Shown in pieces: positions 8,505-19,600 of a stretch of 64,000 nt of DNA. How positions within the stretch are numbered: the first letter of the stretch is position 1; every line of letters begins with the position of its first letter. The position numbers and the translations under genes were made by a program. The notes beneath the pieces were generated by a model. That model worked only from the letters and a program-made list of their open reading frames with translations. It was not told where the DNA came from and searched no databases. This DNA comes from Magnetospirillum sp. (lineage in GTDB: Bacteria > Pseudomonadota > Alphaproteobacteria > CACIAM-22H2), in the NCBI GenBank assembly GCA_027532905.1, contig JAPZUA010000001.1:521565-585564 (forward strand), given 5' to 3'.

Positions 8505-9173
8505 TTACGCCGCCTTCGCGATTTGCACGAGCGCACCGTCTTCCAAGCGCAGCTCGGGATGGCGCGATTCGCGCACCAATTGCATATTGTGCGTCGCGAC
8601 GACGATCGTGGTGCCGAGGCGATTGAGCTCCTCGAACAGCCGCATCAAACGAAGTGCGATGCGATCGTCGACGTTGCCGGTGGGTTCGTCCGCGATCAGC
8701 AGTTTGGGCCGGCCGATAACCGCGCGCGCGATGGCAACACGCTGCTTCTGCCCGCCCGACAGGGTCGGCGGCAACGCGTCGAGATGGTCGCCCAGACCGA
8801 CCCAGACCAACAATTCGGCCGCGTGTTCGCGCAGCTGCCCTTCGTCCGCACCCTGCACGCGCAGCGGCAGGGCCACATTGTCGATGACCGACAGATGGTC
8901 GAGCAGTCGGAAATCCTGGAACACGGTGCCGATGCGGCGGCGCAAGCCCGGCAGATCGCGCCGCGCCATGCGCGCCACGTCGCGCCCGAACATATGCACA
9001 GTGCCGCGGCTTGGCAGGCGCGCCAAATAAAGCAGCGACAGCAGCGACGATTTGCCGGCACCCGAAGCACCGGTCAGAAAATGGAAACTGCCTGGCTGCA
9101 GCGCGAAGGTGACGTCGCGCAGCACTTCCGGCCCCAGGCCGTAGCGCAAGCCCACTTGTTGGAAGACGATCAT
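8505..9173 (-). CDS. ftsE: FtsE, ATPase of the cell-division FtsEX complex
   Basis: ABC ATPase that partners FtsX at the division site. With the ATG at 9173 the protein is 222 aa, the same length as E. coli FtsE; a GTG at 9194 would add seven residues. Walker A is GASGAGKSS (35-43), the signature LSGGQ (138-142), and Walker B LLIADEPTGNVD (about 158-169). It is the first gene of a six-gene minus-strand unit (ftsE-ftsX-HAD-YdcF-PlsC-cyclase) and diverges from the zinc-ribbon gene across 79 bp. Confidence 0.96.
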   Translation of the reverse strand: MIVFQQVGLRYGLGPEVLRDVTFALQPGSFHFLTGASGAGKSSLLSLLYLARLPSRGTVHMFGRDVARMARRDLPGLRRRIGTVFQDFRLLDHLSVIDNVALPLRVQGADEGQLREHAAELLVWVGLGDHLDALPPTLSGGQKQRVAIARAVIGRPKLLIADEPTGNVDDRIALRLMRLFEELNRLGTTIVVATHNMQLVRESRHPELRLEDGALVQIAKAA

Positions 9174-9252
9174 TGGCAGAGCGGATGCTGGCACGCGCGG
9201 GCAAGACGGCGCAAGCTTGCCCCCGTGCCGTCTAAGGCCCTATAAAAGCCTT

Positions 9253-10152
9253 ATGATTCTGGCGTGCCCGACTTGCTCTACGCGCTTTCGCGTGCCCGAC
9301 GAGGCCCTCGGCAATACCGGGCGCACCGTGCGGTGTGGCAATTGCGGCCATAGTTGGCACCAAAAACCGCGCCAGGCGATCCTCGAAGTCAATCCGCGCT
9401 TCCCCAAGACCGCCAAGCGCATGCGCCAGTCTTTCGGCGACGACGAACAGCTCGACATGCCGGAAGCACCGGGACGCGGCTATACCCCGCCCCCGCCGCC
9501 CCCACCCGCGCCACCGCCCCCTCCGCCGCCACCCATGCCGATGCCGGCCGCCCGGCCGCTGCCGCCGATGGAGGAGCCCGAAGATCCCATCCCGGCCGCC
9601 CAGAGTTTCCAGCGTACGATGGACGCGGTGCGCGAAACGCTCGCCGCCGAGTCCGACCCGATGCCGGCTGCCCTCAAGCCGGCGGACGCGATGGCAACAC
9701 CGGCACCAAAGCGCCGCTCGATCGCAGCCGCGATCGGCTGGCTGCTGTTTGCGCTGACCACATCGGTGCTCGGGGTCGGCATCTTCGCACAGACCGAAAT
9801 CATGGCGCGCTTCCCCGAGACGCGCCCGATCTACCAAGCTTTGCAGTTTGCAGTACCCCTGCCCGGCGAAGGGCTCGAGGTCGTCGCGCCCGTGCCCACA
9901 CGCGGCACGCTCGACGGCGCACCTGCGCTGCTCGTGACGGGCCGCGTTCGCAACGCAACCGATCTGCCGCGCAACGTGCCGCAAATGCGCGCGGTCTTGC
10001 GCGATGCCAGCGGCACGGAAGTCGCCGGTTGGGAATTCGCCGCCGAAATCGCGCGGCTGGAGCCGGGTGCGGAAGCGATGTTCGCAACCCAGCTTGCGAA
10101 CCCGCCCGCCGGTGCGAACCAGCTTCAGATTCAGTTCTTGGACAAATACTGA
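9253..10152 (+). CDS. MJ0042-type zinc-ribbon membrane protein (DUF3426-like)
   Basis: A 299-aa protein with four parts. An N-terminal MJ0042 zinc ribbon has C5-x2-C8 and C28-x2-C31. A disordered linker contains long proline runs (about 79-103). One membrane helix lies near 156-178. The C-terminal extracytoplasmic domain of about 110 residues resembles DUF3426. This architecture is widespread in proteobacteria and has no agreed function. The ATG at 9253 starts directly with the zinc ribbon. Its 3' end overlaps the convergent tlpA-like gene by 22 nt. Confidence 0.85.
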   Translation: MILACPTCSTRFRVPDEALGNTGRTVRCGNCGHSWHQKPRQAILEVNPRFPKTAKRMRQSFGDDEQLDMPEAPGRGYTPPPPPPPAPPPPPPPPMPMPAARPLPPMEEPEDPIPAAQSFQRTMDAVRETLAAESDPMPAALKPADAMATPAPKRRSIAAAIGWLLFALTTSVLGVGIFAQTEIMARFPETRPIYQALQFAVPLPGEGLEVVAPVPTRGTLDGAPALLVTGRVRNATDLPRNVPQMRAVLRDASGTEVAGWEFAAEIARLEPGAEAMFATQLANPPAGANQLQIQFLDKY

Positions 10153-10703
10153 CGCAGCAAGCGCTCGGCGGCGGGGCTATCCCACGCAGCCGCCCCCTCG
10201 AGCCGCCCGCGCTCGAACCCGTCGGGGTCGATCACGATCGTGGTCGGCAGACCGCGCACTGCAAAGGCGCGCATCGAAGCCCCCGACGGATCGAGATAGA
10301 CGGGCAGATTGGCAAGCGTATTGGCCGCGAAAAACGGTGCGACTTGGCGCATCCCGCCGCGATCGACCGAGATCGCCAGCACAGCCACACCCGCTTTGCC
10401 CATCTGCGCCTGCAGACGGTCGAGCGACGGCATCTCTTCCACGCACGGCGCGCACCATGTCGCCCAATAGTTCAGCACCACGACGCGGCCGCGAAAATCG
10501 CCGAGCCCGAGCGTACGCCCGTCGGCATCCTGGAACGAAATTTCCGGCGGGCGCACCGGCTCGCGATGCGCCTTGAACGGCCCCATCTTGCCGGCAAAGC
10601 CCGACGCCTGGGCGAAAACACTTGATCCCTTTGCGCCAAGCGCTAGGGTCGCGCCCGCCGCCAGGGCCAGGACCGTTCGCCGGTTGGTCTTCGCGTTTTG
10701 CAT
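10131..10703 (-). CDS. TlpA-like exported thioredoxin-fold protein
   Basis: A 190-aa thiol-disulfide oxidoreductase predicted to act in the periplasm. An N-terminal export signal has a twin arginine (TNRRTVLALAAG), suggesting Tat or Sec export. The AhpC/TlpA domain follows, with redox-active WCAPC (C84/C87) and the cis-proline region RGLPTTIVID. The ATG at 10703 is chosen because an upstream in-frame ATG at 10724 would overlap the argH start. It diverges from argH by 19 nt. A TlpA-like gene beside argH recurs in alphaproteobacteria, but its partner is not known. Confidence 0.9.
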   Translation of the reverse strand: MQNAKTNRRTVLALAAGATLALGAKGSSVFAQASGFAGKMGPFKAHREPVRPPEISFQDADGRTLGLGDFRGRVVVLNYWATWCAPCVEEMPSLDRLQAQMGKAGVAVLAISVDRGGMRQVAPFFAANTLANLPVYLDPSGASMRAFAVRGLPTTIVIDPDGFERGRLEGAAAWDSPAAERLLRQYLSKN

Positions 10704-10722
10704 GCTGTTAATATAGGTCGCC

Positions 10723-12156
10723 ATGGCCCGCCCGACAAAGACTTCCCGCCCTAAAAACAAAACCGCCACGAAGCCCCCCGCCAACCCAATGTGGGGCGGG
10801 CGCTTCGGCGTCGCCCCCGACGCGATCATGCAGAAGATCAATGCGTCGATCGACGTCGACCGGCGGCTCTATGCCGAAGACATTGCGGGCTCGACTGCGC
10901 ACGCCAAGATGCTGGCGCGCACGAAGATCCTGAAGGCCAAGGACGTCGCCGCGATCGTGCGCGGCCTCGAAGAAGTACGCCGCGAAATCGAGCAAGGCGA
11001 ATTCCTGTTCAAGACCGAGCTCGAAGACATCCACATGAACGTCGAATCGCGGTTGGCCGACCTGATCGGGGAACCCGCCAAGCGGCTGCATGTGGCGCGC
11101 TCGCGCAACGACCAGGTCGCTCTCGACTTCAAAATGTGGGTGCGCGCGGCGTGCGACCGCGCAGAAGCGGCGTTGCGCGAATTCCAGCGCGCGCTTATCG
11201 ACAAAGCCGCCCTCCATGCGGGCACGGTCATGCCGGGCTTCACGCATCTGCAGCCCGCCCAGCCCGTCACGTTCGGCCACCATCTGATGGCCTATGTCGA
11301 AATGGCGGGCCGCGACCGCGCGCGTTTTGCCGATGCGCGCCGCCGCATGAACGAATGCCCGCTGGGGGCCGCTGCCCTTGCCGGCACTTCGTTCCCGATC
11401 GACCGCGAGTTTACAGCGCGCGAGCTGGGCTTCGAGCGGCCGACCGCCAACTCGCTCGACAGCGTGGCCGATCGCGATTTCGCCCTCGAGTTTCTGGCCG
11501 CAGCCGCGATCGCGGCCTTGCATCTGTCGCGGCTCGCCGAAGAAATCGTGTTCTGGACCGGCCCGCAATTCGGCTTCGCGCGCCTGTCGGATGCATGGAC
11601 GACCGGCTCCTCGATCATGCCGCAGAAGCGCAATCCGGACGCAGCCGAACTCGTGCGCGCCTCCACGGGTCGCCTGCTCGGCTCGTTCATCGGGCTTGCC
11701 ACCGTCATGAAGGGGCTGCCGCTCACCTATTCCAAAGACATGCAGGAAGACAAAGCGCGCTGCTTTGCCGCCGCCGACGCGCTGATGCTTGGGATCGGCG
11801 CTATGACCGGCATGATCGACGACATCTCGGTCGATGCCGCGCGCATGAAGGCAACGGCAAGTGCGGGCTTCACGACCGCGACCGACTTGGCCGACTGGCT
11901 CGTGCGCGTGCTCGGCATGCCGTTCCGCGAGGCGCATCACGCGACGGGCCGCATCGTGCGCCGGGCCGAGGAAAAAGGCTGCGACATCGCCGATCTTTCG
12001 CTCGCCGACATGCAGGCGATCGAACCGCGCATCGACAAGTCGGTGTTCAAAGTTCTGGGCGTGGAAAACTCCGTCGCCAGCCGCACGAGTTTCGGCGGTA
12101 CGGCACCCGTCAATGTCAAGAGAGCCGTGGCAGCGGCGCGCCGGAGGTTCCTGTGA
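10723..12156 (+). CDS. argH: Argininosuccinate lyase
   Basis: Last enzyme of arginine synthesis, splitting argininosuccinate into arginine and fumarate in the cytosol. It has 477 aa, slightly longer than E. coli ArgH because of a basic 22-residue N-terminal extension before MWGGRF. The superfamily signature [12 protein letters not shown] is near residue 295-307, and the catalytic loop is intact. An AGG site lies 5 nt before the ATG at 10723. It begins the argH-lptM-lysA operon: its TGA overlaps the GTG start of lptM. Confidence 0.97.
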   Translation: MARPTKTSRPKNKTATKPPANPMWGGRFGVAPDAIMQKINASIDVDRRLYAEDIAGSTAHAKMLARTKILKAKDVAAIVRGLEEVRREIEQGEFLFKTELEDIHMNVESRLADLIGEPAKRLHVARSRNDQVALDFKMWVRAACDRAEAALREFQRALIDKAALHAGTVMPGFTHLQPAQPVTFGHHLMAYVEMAGRDRARFADARRRMNECPLGAAALAGTSFPIDREFTARELGFERPTANSLDSVADRDFALEFLAAAAIAALHLSRLAEEIVFWTGPQFGFARLSDAWTTGSSIMPQKRNPDAAELVRASTGRLLGSFIGLATVMKGLPLTYSKDMQEDKARCFAAADALMLGIGAMTGMIDDISVDAARMKATASAGFTTATDLADWLVRVLGMPFREAHHATGRIVRRAEEKGCDIADLSLADMQAIEPRIDKSVFKVLGVENSVASRTSFGGTAPVNVKRAVAAARRRFL

Positions 12157-12347
12157 AGCGTCTGCTCACGGCTCTTCTGGCCCTGGCGCTGGTGTTCGCC
12201 GTCGCTGCGTGCGGCCGCAAAGCCGATCCGGAAGCGCCGGCCAATGTCGATCCGCGTTTTCCGCGCGCCTATCCCGGCAACGCGCCACGCGCACCGGCAC
12301 CGGCCCCCACCATCGACGACAATTTCATCCCGAGAACAACGCCATGA
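12153..12347 (+). CDS. lptM: LptM-like small lipoprotein
   Basis: A 64-aa lipoprotein. The signal peptide ends in the lipobox AVAAC with the lipidated cysteine at residue 20, followed by GRKADPEAP and a proline-rich tail. This fits LptM/YifL, an outer-membrane lipoprotein that assists maturation of the LptDE lipopolysaccharide translocon. It starts at a GTG overlapping the argH stop, with a strong GGAGG 7-8 nt upstream, and ends inside the lysA ATG (ATGA). In E. coli the homologue likewise precedes a lysine-pathway gene (dapF). Confidence 0.9.
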   Translation: MKRLLTALLALALVFAVAACGRKADPEAPANVDPRFPRAYPGNAPRAPAPAPTIDDNFIPRTTP

Positions 12348-13624
12348 ACATCGGCTTTACGCGCAAAAACGCTGCCCTTTACTGCGACGGGCTGGCGGTC
12401 TCCAAACTCGCCGCCGAGTACGGCACGCCCTTGTGGCTCTACAGCCAGTCGGTGCTGGAAGCGCGCTACAAGCTGTTTGCGGCGAGCTTGGCCGATCTCA
12501 AGCCCACCATCTGCTATGCGCTCAAAGCCAACTCGAACCAGGCCGTGATCGCCACCTTCGCGAAACTGGGGGCGGGTGCGGACATCGTGTCGGCGGGCGA
12601 ATTGCTGCGCGCGCTGCAGGCGGGCGTGCCGCCGCACAAGATCGTGTTTGCAGGCGTGGGCAAGTCGGCCGAGGAAATGGCGCTCGCCCTCGATGCCGGC
12701 ATTCTCCAATTCAACGTCGAATCGGGCGAGGAACTCGCACGCCTGTCGGCGGTGGCGCAGGCCCAGCATGGCGTTGCGCGCGTGGCCTTGCGCGTCAATC
12801 CGAACGTCGATGCCAAGACGCACAAGAAGATCACGACCGGTAAAACCGAAAACAAATTCGGTATCGAAATCGCGCATGCAATGGCGCTTGCCGAACAAGC
12901 GCGTAGCCTCAAAGGCATCGCCATCGAGGCGATCTCGACGCATATCGGCAGCCAGATCACGGACGTGACCCCCTATCGCGCGGCCTTCAAACGCATGGCG
13001 GACATGGCAACGGCCTTGCGCGCGCAAGGACATGCACTGAAGCGCATCGATTTCGGCGGCGGGCTCGGTGTCGTCTACAAGGACGAAACGCCGCCCGATC
13101 TCAAGGCCTATGCGTCGGCCGTGCGTGCGGCTGTGAAGGGCTTGGGCCTCGACCTGATCGTCGAACCCGGGCGCTGGCTCGTGGCCGATGCGGGCGCGCT
13201 CGTCGCGCGCGTCGAATACGTCAAAAAAGGCTCGGCCAAGAGCTTCGCCATTCTCGATGCGGCGATGAACGATCTCATCCGACCCACGCTCTACGAAGCC
13301 TGGATGCCGATCGAACCGGTCGCAGCTCCGCGCAAAGGCAAAAAGCGCCTCTACGACGTGGTGGGGCCTGTCTGCGAGTCCGGCGACTTTTTCGCGCATG
13401 ACCGGCTGCTGCCGCTGCTCGACCAGGGCGATCTTGTGGCCGTGCGCCAGGCGGGTGCTTACGGTGCCGTGATGTCGTCGACCTACAATGCGCGCCCGCT
13501 CGCCCCCGAAGTGCTTGTGAAGGGCAAACGGCACGCAGCCGTGCGCGCGCGCCAGACGCTGGCCGAGCTCATCGGCCAGGATGCGCTTGCACCCTGGCAG
13601 ACCAAGCCCAAACCCAAGCGCTAG
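12344..13624 (+). CDS. lysA: Diaminopimelate decarboxylase
   Basis: PLP enzyme converting meso-diaminopimelate to lysine. It has 426 aa, the normal length. The PLP lysine is K61 in CYALKAN, with HIGSQI and GGGLG phosphate-binding segments, and the partner-subunit active-site motif CESGD has its cysteine at residue 344. Its ATG overlaps the lptM stop. Its TAG stop and the stop of the convergent giant repeat gene share one CTAG tetranucleotide. It completes a three-gene amino-acid and envelope operon. Confidence 0.97.
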   Translation: MNIGFTRKNAALYCDGLAVSKLAAEYGTPLWLYSQSVLEARYKLFAASLADLKPTICYALKANSNQAVIATFAKLGAGADIVSAGELLRALQAGVPPHKIVFAGVGKSAEEMALALDAGILQFNVESGEELARLSAVAQAQHGVARVALRVNPNVDAKTHKKITTGKTENKFGIEIAHAMALAEQARSLKGIAIEAISTHIGSQITDVTPYRAAFKRMADMATALRAQGHALKRIDFGGGLGVVYKDETPPDLKAYASAVRAAVKGLGLDLIVEPGRWLVADAGALVARVEYVKKGSAKSFAILDAAMNDLIRPTLYEAWMPIEPVAAPRKGKKRLYDVVGPVCESGDFFAHDRLLPLLDQGDLVAVRQAGAYGAVMSSTYNARPLAPEVLVKGKRHAAVRARQTLAELIGQDALAPWQTKPKPKR

Positions 13625-16600
13625 CCGTAGATAAAGTCGCCCGACATCGACGAGAGGTCGGCGACGCTCTTGCCGAGGATCGTGACCGAGGCGCCGGTCG
13701 CAAGACTCAGCAGCAAGCCGCCCGAGACGTCGCTCGCGACGTCGGCAACGCTTGCCAGCGAATTGAAGTCCTTGAAGCCGCTGAGGTCGATCTTGTCGCC
13801 GGCCGTGTAGTCGGCGATCGTGTCGGCACCGGCCGAGGCGGCGAACGTGTCCACGCCCGCCCCGCCGCTCAGATAGTCGTTGCCGTTGCCGCCGTCGAGA
13901 TAGTCGCGGCCCGAGCTGCCGTAGAGCTGGTCGGCCCCGCCGCCGCCGAGGATGGCGACGTCGAGATTGCCCGTGACGATGACCGTATCTGCACCGCTGC
14001 CGCCGACGATCGCTTCGATGTTGGCGACCGTAACGGTGTTGGTGCCGTTGGCCAGGATCAACGTGTCGCTGCTGCCGCCCAGATCCATTGTGCCGGACGT
14101 GACGACCGTGCCGAGCGAAACCGTGTCGTCGCCGCTGTTGCCGATGACCGTTTCCACGCTCGTGAGGGTGACGGTGTTGCCGCCCGCGCTCAGCGTGACG
14201 CGGTCGTTGCCGTTGCCGAGATCGATGCGCTGGCCAGCCGTGTAGGAGGTCGTCAGGTGCACATCGTCGTTGCCGTTGCCGCCGACGATGATTTCGATGT
14301 TCGCGACCGTGATCGTGTTGTCGAAGTCGCCCAGCACCAGGCGGTCCGCACCGCCGCCCAAATCGATGGTGCCTTGCACGAGCGCGTCGCCGAGCGTCAG
14401 CGTGTCGTTGCCGTTGCCCGCGACCAGGGTTTCGACGTTGAAGATGGTGACCGTGTTGTTGCCGGTCCCGAGCGTCAACGAGTCGTAGCCCGCCCCCATG
14501 TCGACGACGCTGCGCAAGGTGGAAGCGCCCAGCGTGATCGAGTCCGCACCGGTCGAGCCGTAGATCGACTCGGCGTTGGCGACGGTGAGCGTGTTGCCGC
14601 CCGCCGCAAGCGTGAGCGTGTCCGTACCCGCCCCGAGATCGAACGTCTCGCCGCCGGTGAAGACGGTGCCGAGCGTCACGTTGTCGGTCGAAGCGCCGCC
14701 GGTCAGCGCTTCCACGTTGAAAAGCGTGACCGTGTTGACGAAGTCGCCGAGCACGACGCGGTCGTTGCCGACGGCAAGATCGATCGTCGCACCCACGAGG
14801 GCGGTGCCGAACGTGACGACGTCAGCACCCGAGCTGCCGACCAGCGTTTCGACATTGAGCACCGTGAGCGTGTTCGCGAAGTTGCCGAGCACGAGGCGGT
14901 CGTTGCCGACGCCGAGATCGACCGTGCCGCTCTGGAAGGCCGCTCCCAAGACCACCGTATCGGCACCCGAACCGCCGACCAGCGTTTCGATGTTCACGAG
15001 CGTGATCGTGTTGCCGCCGTCGGCGAGCGTGAGCTTGTCGCCGCCCGCACCCAGATCGAACGTGTCGCCGGTGATGTAGGTGGTGCCGAGCGTGATGTCG
15101 TCGCCGAACGAACCGCCGACGATCGTCTCGACGTTCGAAACCGTGATGGTGTTGGCGAAATTGCCGAGCGACAGGCGGTCGTAGCCGCTGCCGAGGTCGA
15201 AGAAGCCGCTCGTGATCGCCGTGCCGAGGGTGATCGTGTCGGTTCCGGTCGAACCGGTCAGCGTTTCGACCCCGCCCACGGTCAGCGAGTTGTTGCCGGC
15301 CGCAAGGATAAGCGCGTCGCGTCCCGAGCCCAGATGCACGGCACCGTTGGTCATCACCGAGCCGAGCGTGACCGTATCGTCGCCGTTGCCGCCGGCCAAA
15401 GCCTCGACATTCGTGACGGTGATGCGGTTGCCGCTGTCGGCGAGCGTGAGCGTGTCGGAGCCGTTGCCGAGATTGAAGGTCTCGCCGCCGGTGTAGGACG
15501 TGCCGAAGGTGACGTTGTCGCTGCCCGTCCCGCCGACCAGAGCTTCGACGTTCGTCACGGTCAGCGTGTTGGCGAAGTTGCCGAGCACGAGCCGGTCGCT
15601 GCCGGCCCCAAGATCGATCGAACCTTGCGTGATCGCGGTCGCCAGCGTGACGGTGTCGGCGGCCGTTCCGCCGGTGACCGTGTCGATGTTGCGGATCGTG
15701 ATCGTGTTGGCCGCATTGGCGAGCGTGAGCTCGTTGAGGCCCGCACCGAGATCGAACGGATCGCCCGAATTGTAGGCGGCCGACAGCGTCACATTGTCGT
15801 TGCCCGAGCCGCCGACGACGGTCTCGACATTCACGAGCGTGACGCTGTTGTCGAAATTGCCGAGGATCAGGCGGTCGCTGCCCGCACCCAAATCGATCGC
15901 ACCGCTGGTGATGGCCGAACCGAGCGTGATTGTGTCCGCACCCGAGCCCGCGACGATCGTTTCGACGTTCGACAAGGTCAGGCGGTTGGTGCCCGACACG
16001 AGCGTGACGCGGTCGTTGCCGAAGCCCAAATCGATGTTGCCGTTGGTCATGGCGCCGGTCAGCGTCACCGCATCGTCGCCTGAACCGCCGTAGATCGTCT
16101 CGATATTGGCCACACGGATCGTGTTGGTGCCGTCGGCAAGGGCAAGCTGGTCGCTGCCGTTGCCGAGATCGAAAAGCTCGTTGCCGCTGTAGGCGGTGCC
16201 GAGCACGATGTTGTCGGCGCCGGTGCCGCCGACCAGCGTTTCGACATTCGTGATCGTCAGCGAGTTGGCGTAGTTGCCGAGCACCAGGCGGTCGTTGCCG
16301 GCCGCCAGATCGATGCTGCCGTCGGTCATGGCGGTGCCGAGCGTGACCGTGTCGGCACCCGTACCGCCGACGATGGTCTCGACGTTCGTAGCCGTGATCG
16401 AGTTCGCGGCGTCCGCCAGCAGGAGCTGGTCGTTGCCGCCCCTGAAATCGAAGGTCTGGCCCGACGCGAAGCCCGAAACCAGAGACACCGTATCGTCGCC
16501 CGAACCGCCGACGACGGTTTCGATGTTGACGATGGTGACCGTGTTCGTGAAATCGCCCAGCACCAGGCGGTCGCTGCCGCCGCCGAGATCGAGCTGGCCC

Positions 16601-19600
16601 GACGTGACGGCCGAACCCAGCGTGATCGTGTCGGCACCCGCACCCGCAACGAGATTTTCGACATTGGCGACCGTTAGGCGATTGTCGCCCGCGGCCAGCA
16701 CGAGGCGATCGGTACCTTCGCCCAAATCGACGAGGCCGTTGGTGAGCACGGTGCCCATCGTGACCGTGTCGTAGCCGCCTTGGCCGACGATCGTTTCGAC
16801 GTTGGTGACCGTGACCGTGTTGTCGGCGTCGGCCAGCACGAGGCGGTCGCTGCCGCTGCCGAGATTGAAGGTTTCGCCCGCAACGAAGCCTGTACCCAGC
16901 GTCACGCTGTCGTTGCCGGTTCCGCCGATGATCGCCTCGACATTGGTGACGGTCAGCGAATTGGCGTAGTTGCCGAGCACGAGCCGGTCGGTGCCCGTGC
17001 CGAGATCGATCGAGCCGTCGACGATGCCCGTGCCCAGCGCCAGCGTGTCGTTGCCGGTACCGCCCGTGACGAGTTCGACGTTCAGAATCGTAAGCGTGTT
17101 GGCGGCACCCGCCAACGTCAGCATGTCGCGCCCGCCGCCGAGATCGACCGTGCGTCCGTCGGTGATGGCGGCCGTCAGCGTCACGTCGTCGGCACCCGTG
17201 CCGCCGACCACCGTCTCGACATTGACGAGCGTGAGCGTGTTGTTGAAGTTGCCGAGGATTAGACGGTCGCTGCCCACGCCGAGATCGACCGTGCCGGTCT
17301 CGATGGCCGAGCCCAGCGTGATCGTGTCGGCACCCGAACCCGCGACGATCGTCTCGACATTGGTGACCGTCAGGCGGTTGCCGCCCGAGGACAGGATCAG
17401 CGCATCCGAACCGTCGCCGAGGTCGATGAGGCCGCTCGTCGTCGCCGAAGCCAGCGTGACCGTGTCGTAGCCGTAGCCGCCGACAATGGTTTCGATGTTC
17501 GCGGCCGTAATCGTATTGCCCGAGTCGAACAGCACGAGGCGGTCGTTGCCGGCCGCGAGATTGAAGGTTTCGCCGGCCGTGTAGCCGGTGCCGAGCGTGA
17601 CGTTGTCGTTGTTGGTGCCGCCGACGAGGCTTTCGACGTTCGTGACGGTCAGCGCATTGGCGAAATTGCCCAAGACGAGCCGGTCGGTGCCGTCGCCCAG
17701 ATCGACCGAGCCGCCGGCAACGGCCGAGGCCAGCCACACCGTGTCGTTGGCCGTGCCGCCCACGACCGTTTCGACATTGAGCGCGGTCATGTTGTTGGCG
17801 GCGTCCGCGAGCGTAAGCTTGTCGCTGCCCGAGCCCAGATCGACCGTCTGGCCGGCATTGAAGGCGTTGGCCAAGGTCACGTCGTCGGCGACCGTGCCGC
17901 CGACCACCGTTTCGACGTTCACGGCCGTGACCGTGTTGGCGAAATTGCCGAGGATGAGGCGGTCAGCACCGGCACCCAGATCGACCTGGCCCGACGTGAT
18001 CGCCGAACCGAAGGTAATCGTATCGGCACCCGAATTGGCGACGATCGTTTCGACGTTCGAGACAGTGATGCGGTTGCCGCCCGCCGCCAGAATCAGCGTG
18101 TCCGACCCGCTGCGCAGATCGATAAGGCCCGCCGTCATGCCGGCACCCAGCGTCACCGTATCGTCGCCAGCAGCGCCGATCACGGTTTCGATGTTGACGA
18201 CCGTGATGGTGTTTTCGCCGTCGGCCAGCACCAAGCGGTCGTTGCCGGCACCGAGATTGAAGTTCTGGCCGCCATTGTAAGCGGTGCCGAGCGTGATGTT
18301 GTCGGTGTTGGTGCCGCCGACGATGCTTTCGACGTTGGTGATGGTGAGCGAGTTCGAGAAATTGCCGAGCACCACGCGGTCTGTGCCGTCGCCCAAATCG
18401 ATCGAGCCGAAGCCCATCGCGGCACCGGTCGAAACCGTGTCGTTGGCCGTACCGCCGACGACCGATTCGACGTTGACGATGGTCAGCGTGTTGGCATTGT
18501 CGGACAGCGTGAGCTGGTCGTTGCCGCCGCTGAGATCGACCGTCTGGCCGGCCGCGTAGGCGTTCTGCAGCGTGACGTCGTCCGCACCCGTGCCGCCGAC
18601 CACGGTCTCGACATTGACGAGCGTGACCGTGTTGGCGAAATTGCCGAGGATTAGACGGTCGTTGCCGCCCGCAAGATCGATATTGCCGGTCGAAACAACC
18701 GAACCCAGCGTGACTGTGTCGTTGCCCGTACCTGCAACCAGCGTCTCGACGTTGGACACGGTGAGGCGGTTGTTGCCGTTGGCAAGCGTGAGTTGGTCGC
18801 TGCCGCCGCGCAGATCGACGAGACCCGCCGTCATCACGGCCCCCAGCGCGACCGTGTCGTTGCCTGCCCCGCCGATCGTGGTTTCGATGTTGACGAGGGT
18901 CAGCGAATTGTCGCCGTCGTCGAGCACGAGGCGGTCGGCACCGGCACCCAGATTGAAAGTCTCGCCGCTCTGGTAGGCCATGCCGAAGGTGATGCTGTCG
19001 GCCCCTGTGCCGCCGACCAGCGTTTCGACGTTTGTGACGGTGAGCGTGTTCGAGAAATTGCCGAGCACGAGGCGGTCGGAGCCGCCCCCGAGATCGATAG
19101 AGCCCGTCGACTGGGCGGTCGCCAGCGTGACCGTGTCGTCGCCCGCACCGCCCATGATCGATTCGATGTTGAAAGCCGTCACCGTGTTGCCGGTGTCGGC
19201 GAGCGTCAGATGGTCCGAGCCTGCCTGCAGGTCGATGCGCTCGCCCGCGAGATAGCCCGAGGCCAGCGTGACGCTGTCGGCGGCCGAGCCGCCCACGACG
19301 GTTTCGACATTGACGACCGTCAGCGTATTGGCCGTGTTGCCGAGGATCAGCCGGTCGGCGCCGCCGCCGAGATCGACCGTGCCGTCGGTGAACGCCGTGC
19401 CGAGCGTGATCGTGTCCGCACTCGAGCCGGCGATCAGGGCTTCGACGTTCGAAACCGTGATGCGGTTGGTGCCTGCAGCCAGCACCAGCGTGTCGGTGCC
19501 GCCGCGCAGATCGACGAGGCCGCCGGTCATGACGGCGCCGAGCGTGACCGTATCGTCGCCGGCAGCCCCGATGATCGTTTCGATATTGGCGAGGGTCACA

